Below, piece by piece: positions 57,101-64,000 of a DNA stretch of 64,000 nucleotides. Every line of letters starts with the position of its first letter. Positions within the stretch are counted from its first letter, which is position 1. Below the pieces are notes generated by a model. The model was given only the letters and a program-made list of their open reading frames with translations. It was not told the origin of the DNA and searched no databases. This DNA is from Hormiphora californensis (Eukaryota; Ctenophora; Tentaculata; Cydippida; Pleurobrachiidae). A program made the translations under genes and the position numbers. The stretch spans positions 124,001-188,000 of the forward strand of contig CM035351.1 of assembly GCA_020137815.1 (NCBI GenBank), read 5' to 3'.

Positions 57101-58708
57101 TCATGTTTCTTAAAGTTAGTCAGGTCATGTGATCTTCACCGAATCGTTGATTATCCGGGATTGCTAATCGAGCCAATGGGCAGAGGAATCTCGTATCACG
57201 GCCGCTAATGAGGTATGTGTACCAATACAGGGTAATGTGATTCGAGGAAAGAGGACATTTATCAAAGAGCTACAGATCTCATGACCAATCAGCATCGTCA
57301 TCCCTCATTAGTAGCCGTGATACGTGATTCTCTACCACTTAGACCGATTCGTAATACTGAACACTCAACGATTCGGTGAAGATCACATGACCTGATTAAA
57401 TTTAAGAAAGATGACACTGTGTCTCTTGTGGTTGCCCAATTTAGATGATCTTGGTCACATTGGAAAGCTAATCGATGGCCAAAGATAATTGCTTGAATTC
57501 TGGACCGAAAATATTTTTTTCTTGGAATGAATGACAATGTTCATTCCTATCAAAAAAATGAATTTTGAGCTAGAGCTCTGATTTTTCTGTCAGGATCAAG
57601 ATAGACATAGTGGAGCAACCCTGCCAAGTTACAGCTCTCCACCACATCGGCAACTATGGTGGTCTAGGGGGGGCCTTTTTTTGCCGCACACGGTATTTTG
57701 TGCTAAATTGCGTGAAATAGCGTGGAAGAATGTTTAAAAACAGTAAAAGTTCGAACAATAATGGTAAATTACCATATAAAACTGTTTTTATTTTTTTGTA
57801 TTTTTTTGTACTTTTTTGTATTTTTTTGTATTTTTTTGTTTGAGGAAAGCCCTGTTTTTTCCGTACAAACGTACAAGAAATAGGTTGGAACCCCCCCCCC
57901 CACCCTATACCATTCAATAGTACTTTCGGGCAGGTCATCTTCCAGACGCAGCAATCACAAACAACATATTCAATAGATCAAGATTCACTTTTACTGTTGG
58001 GTCAACATTGTCTCATATGAGACCCTCCTCTTCGCACCGGGCCGAAAGCCCGGTGCGGCTACGTGAGGCCGCGTAGCGAGGAGGTTGCGCGATGTACAGT
58101 CAGTGTGTGACAAGGTCAACAGTGTTGACTGTCTGCAGCTTCATTACCTGGGGCGCTGGTCTAAACATAGTGATTTCCCAATTATTTCTCTGAATGATAG
58201 ACATAGCTAACCCACCATTTTATTCAGAACCAGAGTGTCCAGCCTTTACCGTTGAGGGATCAACACAAGGAAGCTGGTCTACCTCACCAATAGGGACAAC
58301 TGCCACCATCGAGTGTGCTGCCACCCATAGCCTTGTGGGAAGTGCAACACTGACTTGTCAGGATGATGGAACATGGTCAAGCGATGTACCGCAGTGTGAT
58401 GAAATAGGTCAGTTAACATTTTGAAATGCATAAGGGGGTCAGCGGAGGGTGCCAAATGCTCGGTGGTGAATCACGACTGGTGATACCAAACCTCTTATTT
58501 GTATGAAACATATAAATATCTTCTAATTCCATTTCAGAGTGTCCAGCCTTTACCGTCGAGGGATCGAAACAAGGAAGCTGGTCTGCCTCACCAGTAGGAA
58601 CAACTGCCACCATCGAATGTGTTGTCAACCATATCCTTGTGGGAAGTGCTACAGTGACTTGTCAAAACGATGGATCTTGGTCTGGTGAAGTGAAGTGTGA
58701 TGTAATCC
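54166..58708 (+). CDS. Secreted protein with unknown N-terminal domain and two sushi (CCP) domains
   Basis: Exon 1 (54166-54223) starts at ATG and encodes a signal peptide (MIRLLLFTATLCGTAVLTA), ending in phase 1. Exon 2 (54614-55027) enters in the same phase and encodes 138 residues with three Cys and motifs VEYRIYDC, VWTISKTESHLTIECNG and IAFHDEDTASDFYRA; this domain is not recognised. Exons 58234-58407 and 58538-58708 are each one sushi domain: four Cys (ECP, TIEC, TC, QC or KC), GTTATIEC, and a Trp between Cys 3 and 4. All phases are 1, so sushi exons can be added or lost without frameshift. A possible last exon 58957-58979 would add six or seven residues and a TGA, but this is weak. Sushi proteins act in complement-like recognition and adhesion; the exact role is unknown. 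Confidence 0.75.
54489..54571. repeat. Dispersed motif GTCAGGCCAATGCTCTGAC, second locus
   Basis: Two direct copies flank about 45 bases. The first is followed by CACAGTTCTCG as in 37366-37553. It lies in the intron between the signal-peptide exon and exon 54614-55027. Confidence 0.75.
55806..56790. repeat. 63-bp minisatellite open in both strands
   Basis: About 15.5 units of 63 bp. Each includes the palindrome CGAGAAAATTTTCTCG and the related GCGATTCGGGGAAATTTC. As 63 is a multiple of three, plus and minus frames stay open for about 350 and 290 codons (21-residue peptide repeat with KKLRFGEISRLENTIRENFL). The plus frame runs into flanking element sequence, so I do not call it a gene. Confidence 0.93.
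56821..57693. mobile_element. Long foldback element with about 400-bp arms
   Basis: The left arm begins CCGTGTGCGGCAAAAAAAAG and the right arm ends with its near complement. The arms stay complementary to near the centre (about 57230). Non-coding; reading frames from the two arms give the same peptide on opposite strands. Confidence 0.85.
58026..58085. other. Compact three-way-junction inverted repeats
   Basis: CCTCCTC pairs with GAGGAGG and encloses two hairpins: GCACCGGGC/GCCCGGTGC (loop CGAAA) and GCTACG/CGTAGC. It lies in the intron before the first sushi exon. No known ribozyme core was recognised. Confidence 0.5.
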
Positions 58709-59130
58709 GTAAGTTATCAGTGGTATTACCTTGATCTTCCAAACCCTCCACTACCCCCCCCCCCCCGCCTCCACTACCCCCCCCCCTCTCCAATCCCGTG
58801 AGAGGTGCGACCCGGGTTCAAATAGGCATAAAATTTTAGGGTAAACTTTAAAAAAATTAAGTTGAAAATTATAGGTTAGATCAAATTCAAAAGGTTATTA
58901 TTACGCGACAGTCTCTAAAAATGCAGATATTTTATTCAGGAAGTACTTATTTCCAGTAGGGTCCCTGACCCCCAGCTGACTATGATTATGATGACGTTAT
59001 TTTGTGACGTCATGTCATCCTTGATTCTGTCATGGCACAACTATCATCATGCAGCCGAGATCTCTATATCTCTCTCTGTTCTTTATCTTATCTTTCTCAC
59101 AAACACATGCACTTGCGATCTGGACATGTA

Positions 59131-59175
<45 letters not shown>

Positions 59176-59230
59176 TCTCATCTCTCTCTCTCCTCTCTCT
59201 CTCTCTCGTCCTCCTCTCTCTCTCTCCTCT

Positions 59231-59272
<42 letters not shown>

Positions 59273-60056
59273 TCTCCCCTCTCCTCCTCTCTCTCATCTC
59301 TCTCTCTCCCTCCTCTCATCGCTCTCCTCTCTCGCTCTCCTCTCCGCATCTCTCCTCATACACCTCCTCCTCCATCTCTCTCTCTTCTTCTCGTCTCTCC
59401 TTCTCTCATTGCATACAGTGCCATGCATGATTCCCGCGGGTGGCCATTAACAGAGGAACGTGGTCGAGAGACACAGCCCTATACTTGTTGAAATGACATT
59501 TGCGCCTCCTTCATTTCTTTCGTGGTAATGATATACCGCCTCCTTCATGATACTGACACCCACATGCTGCAACCTACAATCCTCCCCCGCCTTCATGCAG
59601 CCCCCCTCCTTTTGTAACTTAAGGCAAATAGATGATTCGGTAACATCGACTCGGAAGTGATAAGGAATGCGCTCAAAACTCTTCTCTCCCCTGCTCCGGG
59701 GATCTGCTAAAACCGATTGGAGCACTGACTTTAAATGGGTACGTACTGATTTGAGATGTTATCCTTCAAATGGGTATGTGATTTATTATCCTTCATTTTC
59801 ATAGCTATTTTTCTAACTGCTGCACCAGATTATAAAATATGAGTGCATGCAAAACTAGATATCGAGACAAGACAATGTTCAGGATTTAAAAGCCTTAGCA
59901 TCATCAAGCATATAATTACAAGCTGTCCGAATTAAGTTTAACGATCCCTTTTGACATTCAAACATTTTTCAATCACTTTCTATCTATTCTTCCCCCTTCT
60001 TTTAAAACACCCATCCTAACCCCCCTTCATTTAACACCCATCACCCTTCATTTCAG
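58709..60056. other. Region between sushi exons and the next gene
   Basis: Contains C-runs (58755-58790), a (CT)n-rich block (59130-59400) whose long open frames are low-complexity artefacts, and otherwise no recognised gene. Confidence 0.55.
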
Positions 60057-62657
60057 TATGACGACCAGTCCCCCTCTCTAAAGGGTGATGGGGTAGAACC
60101 GGCCCCCTCACCAGCACCCCCGCCCGCAACCAACACGCGCATGTTAAACGAGGGGAATTTTACAACGTACCCAAGAATTCCCCAAAAAAGGGTAATGTTA
60201 CCATGGCAAACCACAAACAAGGGTACTAGCCCCTGGAAACCCAAAATAAGCTAATAGAAACCAAGGGTAGAAACCAGGTTCCCATTTTAACTATGACTTG
60301 TCCCCTTTAAAGTGTGGTTCAGGATGGTCTTTTTTTTAATTACATACCGGTACTACTAGATAATATCAAGGGGAGACTATAAACACCCCCCCCCCCTCTC
60401 TCAGGGTGCAATAGTGTTGTACACTGGGGAGGACTATGTCATGACACCCCCCCCTCTCTCAGGGTGCAATAGTGTTGTACACTGGGGAGGACTATGTCAT
60501 GACACACTACCCCCCCTCTCAGGGTGCAATAGTGTTGTACACGGGTGAGGACTATGTCATGACACACTATACCCCCCCCTCTCAGGGTGCAATAGTTTTG
60601 TACACTGGTGAGGACTATGTAATGACACTAACCCCCCCTCTCTCAGGGTGCAATAGTGTTGTACACCGGTGAGGACTATGTAATGACACTAACCCCCCCC
60701 TCTCAGGGTGCAATAGTGTTGTACACTGGTGAGGACTATGTAATGACACCCCCCCCCTCTCTCAGGGTGCAATAGTGTTGTACACTGGGGAGGACTATGT
60801 CATGACACACTCCCCCCCCCCCTCTCAGGGTGCAATAGTGTTGTACACTGGTGAGGACTATGTAATGACAGAACAGATTTCTACAATGACACATGGTCAC
60901 CCTACCACTACTACTACAACTGAGATCAGTCACGCTGATCTGGGAAACCTCCGACGAAACATCCTGACATATGGGGCTGACCAGGTAGGTACTAATTTAC
61001 TTGGTAATTTTATAATAGCGGTCTGTAGCAGTAGACTTAGGGTCACCACACACCAAAGTTAAAATTAAAATTAAAATTTTGATTTTAAACCCGCACACAC
61101 CAGCGGCCGTTAAAATTTCTCTCCCCCATTCTTAAAGTAACAATCTCGCGCGCGATTTTGACGGCGTGTTAAAATTTTGTCATCCAACGGCCAACGCGAC
61201 CGTCAAAATCGTGCGTGAGATTGTTTCTTTTAGAATGGGGAGAGAAATTTTAACGGCCGCTGGTGTGTGCGGGTTTAAAATCAAAATTTTAATTTTAATT
61301 TTAACTTTGGTGTGTGGTGACCCATAGATATGGAGTTGGTGACAGCGCCAGGTGTCTGTGTTACCAAGAAGTAAGTAAGTAAGATATGGAGGCGATATAT
61401 CAAGTAGTATACTTGTAATGAATGGATAATATATAGCCCTCCCAACACCTACCTTATTTAGAAGACCACCACTGCTACTACTGCTGAGGCGGAGGATGAG
61501 GAGGCTTATTTCAAGTTTACCAAACCCAATCCTAACGACGTGTTTCTGAATGAGTGCACTCGGCCTGGAGCTCTTCCTGAGGTTTATCTTGAGGACCTGA
61601 AACACAAAACACGGTGAGAAAGAGAGAGAGAGAAAGGGAGGGGGTGTATCACAAAATACGGTACTTTGTAACTTCTCGAAGGAATTCAGACAAACGAGGG
61701 GGACACGGTTTTCTAGTTTACTAGTTTTCTAGTCAGAGAGAGAGAGAGAGAGTACCCCCCCCCCCCCCCCTGAGTATTATTATACTCGTCTGGAGCACAC
61801 ATGTCCCCCTTCCCCCCGTACCAGATTGTACTCCAAGACCCAGAAACAAACGACATGTAGACTCCAGAAGTTTGAGGGCCGGCCCCGGTCAGTTCGGAAC
61901 ATCCCCACAACCCCAGTACAACCTCCCTCCTCTGAGGGGTGCCAGGGAGAGAAGAGGAGGTTAATGAGACCCCCCTCTGCACCCCCCACTGTTCCAATGC
62001 CGTCTGTTGAGAAGAGAAGGACAGAGATCATCAGGGACCAGATGAAACAAATAGATGCCGCTCAGAGGAGGGAGAAAATGAAGTTCAATGATTTCGAACT
62101 CGTCGCATCCCTACCAGAACACTTTAAAGTTAAAGGTACGTGATTGTAGTTCCACTAGTTAAAGGTACCACGCGGGGCCCAAAAAACAAGCTCTTACTCA
62201 ACAACCATTACGTGTCAGGTACCCCTAACTATCCCATTACATCAGGTCTTGGAGGGAACGATTTACCGCGGAGAGCTCATTCAAGTCCTGTCTACAAAAC
62301 CAAGTTCCACGAGGACAAGACCTTTGTACAAAGCCAATCTGAGTCTCTACCACTCTTTGTCGTGACTTCAACCCCTGCCAAGAACAGTACTAACCCTTAC
62401 AAATCCACGGTGTGTACATGGGGGGGGACCTCTTAGAGAACTCCAACTTCATTAAAAACACGCTCATTATATATTTCCCTAATTCAGGACTACAAGTTTT
62501 AACAACTTCGTTATGTCCACTGTCCCCCAGGATTACAAGTTAATCAAGGCGAAGTATGAGTCTCGTGCCAGGACAGACAGTATAAAGACAGACAGTGAAG
62601 CGGACAGTAATAAACTGGACATCTCTTCCCAGGATTTTGATAAGAATATCATTAGGG
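60057..62657 (+). CDS. Unrecognised multi-exon gene, internal part
   Basis: Exons in frame: 60057-60191, 60829-60984, 61462-61613, 61825-62135, 62165-62409, 62531-62657, with phases agreeing at each junction. More exons must lie upstream and beyond the window. The predicted segment is about 375 residues: Pro-rich start, GAIVLYTGEDYVMTEQ, a Thr run, LGNLRRNILTYGADQ, FKFTKPNPNDVFLNECTR, a Pro/Arg-rich linker, the basic helix EKRRTEIIRDQMKQIDAAQR, FNDFELVASLPEHFKVKG, and a Ser/Asp-rich end. It has no signal peptide or membrane segment, suggesting a cytosolic or nuclear protein. I do not recognise the family. The 29-bp intron 62136-62164 is abnormally short. Confidence 0.65.
60385..60828 (+). repeat. 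Tandem array of a splice acceptor plus exon start
   Basis: Eight CTCTCAG acceptors, each preceded by a C-rich tract and followed by GGTGCAATAGT, occur every 56-64 bp. The last opens the exon at 60829; the seven before it repeat the first 42 coding bases of that exon (GAIVLYTGEDYVMT). Read-through from unit 7 to unit 8 is in frame. Confidence 0.93.
61040..61323. mobile_element. GGGTCACCACACACC palindromic MITE, copy 2
   Basis: Close match to 36989-37265, including the CTCTCCC and CTCGCGCGCGATTTT words. It is inserted in the intron between exons 60829-60984 and 61462-61613. Confidence 0.85.
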
Positions 62658-64000
62658 GTAAGTTACTATTAGTGTCATTAGGGGTAAGTTACTGTTAGTG
62701 TCATTAGGGGTAAGTTACTGTTAGTGTCATTAGGGGTAAGTTACTGTTAGTGTCATTAGGGGTAAGTTACTGTTAGTGTCATTAGGGGTAAGTTACTGTT
62801 AGTGTCATTAGGGGTAAGTTACTGTTAGTGTCATTAGGGGTAAGTTACTGTTAGTGTCATTAGGGGTAAGTTACTGTTAGTGTCATTAGGGGTAAGTTAC
62901 TGTTAGTGTCATTAGGGGTAAGTTACTGTTAGTGTCATTAGGGGTAAGTTACTGTTAGTGTCATTAGGGGTAAGTTACTGTTAGTGTCATTAGGGGTAAG
63001 TTACTGTTAGTGTCATTAGGGGTAAGTTACTGTTAGTGTCATTAGGGGTAAGTTACTGTTAGTGTCATTAGGGGTAAGTTACTGTTAGTGTCATTAGGGG
63101 TAAGTTACTGTTAGTGTCATTAGGGGTAAGTTACTGTTAGTGTCATTAGGGGTAAGTTACTGTTAGTGTCATTAGGGGTAAGTTACTGTTAGTGTCATTA
63201 GGGGTAAGTTACTGTTAGTGTCATTAGGGGTAAGTTACTGTTAGTGTCATTAGGGGTAAGTTACTGTTAGTGTCATTAGGGGTAAGTTACTGTTAGTGTC
63301 ATTAGGGGTAAGTTACTGTTAGTGTCATTAGGGGTAAGTTACTGTTAGTGTCATTAGGGGTAAGTTACTGTTAGTGTCATTAGGGGTAAGTTACTGTTAG
63401 TGTCATTAGGGGTAAGTTACTGTTAGTGTCATTAGGGGTAAGTTACTGTTAGTGTCATTAGGGGTAAGTTACTGTTAGTGTCATTAGGGGTAAGTTACTG
63501 TTAGTGTCATTAGGGGTAAGTTACTGTTAGTGTCATTAGGGGTAAGTTACTGTTAGTGTCATTAGGGGTAAGTTACTGTTAGTGTCATTAGGGGTAAGTT
63601 ACTGTTAGTGTCATTAGGGGTAAGTTACTGTTAGTGTCATTAGGGGTAAGTTACTGTTAGTGTCATTAGGGGTAAGTTACTGTTAGTGTCATTAGGAGTA
63701 AGTTACTGTTAGTGTCATTAGGGGTAAGTTACTGTTAGTGTCATTAGGGGTAAGTTACTGTTAGTGTCATTAGGGGTAAGTTACTGTTAGTGTCATTAGG
63801 GGTAAGTTACTGTTAGTGTCATTAGGGGTAAGTTACTGTTAGTGTCATTAGGGGTAAGTTACTGTTAGTGTCATTAGGGGTAAGTTACTGCTAGTGTCAT
63901 TAGGAGTAAGTTACTGTTAGTGTCATTAGGGGTAAGTTACTGTTAGTGTCATTAGGGGTAAGTTACTGTTAGTGTCATTAGGGGTAAGTTACTGTTACTG
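62650..64000 (+). repeat. 26-bp tandem array amplifying a splice donor, about 52 units
   Basis: The exon 62531-62657 ends ATTAGGG and is followed by GTAAGTTACTGTTAGTGTC. The same 26 bases (including CATTAGGG and GTAAGT) are then repeated to the window edge with only a few single-base variants (AGGAGTAAG near 63693 and 63902, CTGCTAG near 63889). Every unit keeps a strong GTAAGT donor. Confidence 0.96.

Larger units (their letters stand above)
55060..57909. mobile_element. TATAGGG...GGTTCC inverted-repeat element with nested contents
   Basis: The left end reads TATAGGGGGGGTTCCAGCCT and the right end is its approximate complement (AGGTTGGAACCCC... CCCTATA), both continuing into TTTTTTTGTA-type repeats. 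A TA duplication is possible. It contains a 63-bp minisatellite and a second foldback element, and fills the sushi-gene intron. Confidence 0.65.

Noticed and set aside
59032-59491. Ser/Leu-rich ORFs of 130-170 residues
   Set aside because: Low-complexity (CT)n translation in three overlapping frames.

Overview
This is eukaryotic, almost certainly animal, DNA. Genes are split by GT-AG introns, mostly 80-900 bp. The recognisable genes are metazoan: a Golgi-type alpha-mannosidase II, a secreted sushi-domain protein, and fragments of cysteinyl-tRNA synthetase and a fucolectin-like domain. Most of the window is repetitive. An early-branching marine invertebrate such as a sponge would fit, but the sequence alone does not fix the taxon.

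Layout. (1) 1-8304: about 193 copies of a 43-bp satellite lying in an intron. (2) 8324-25084, + strand: fifteen phase-compatible exons encoding about the last 828 residues of a GH38 alpha-mannosidase II. Its introns hold a 52-bp minisatellite (13182-15532), an 11 x 20-bp array, an 8-bp-TSD foldback element (15996-17368), a TA-flanked element (17815-18570) and a foldback element with a 9-bp TSD (19411-23843) carrying nested insertions. (3) 25556-36815: two complete foldback elements of that family flank about 6.7 kb of cargo. Only the OUTER ends share a 9-bp target duplication (CACATTATA), so the block appears to have moved as a composite transposon. The cargo is an intronless 469-aa membrane-protein gene, a broken fucolectin-like exon and broken cysteinyl-tRNA synthetase exons. 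(4) 37970-53642, - strand: an intact-looking 15.7-kb Ty3/gypsy (Metaviridae-type) LTR element. It has two 1428-bp LTRs that look identical, an ATAA target duplication, PBS and PPT candidates, two accessory ORFs upstream of gag, a gag with a RanBP2-type zinc finger, a -1 frameshift signal into pol (protease, RT, RNase H, integrase), and an env-like ORF. (5) 54166-58708, + strand: a secreted protein with a phase-matched signal-peptide exon, a 138-codon unknown exon and two sushi exons; one intron is filled by nested elements and a 63-bp minisatellite. (6) 60057 to past 62657, + strand: an unrecognised multi-exon gene. One of its acceptor junctions and one of its donor junctions have each been amplified into a tandem array; the donor array runs to the window edge.

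Two themes recur. First, mobile elements are nested and datable from empty sites, target duplications and captured gene fragments. Second, exon-intron junctions are repeatedly duplicated in tandem (12707-12750, 10017-10126, 60385-60829, 62650-64000), and the large 43-bp satellite itself carries acceptor-like and donor-like motifs in every unit. The best candidates for something undescribed are the composite foldback transposon with gene cargo, the unusual gag/accessory-ORF layout of the LTR element, and a small mobile element with covarying hairpins (20951-21150 and 24229-24420). All calls come from reading the sequence; no database search was run.
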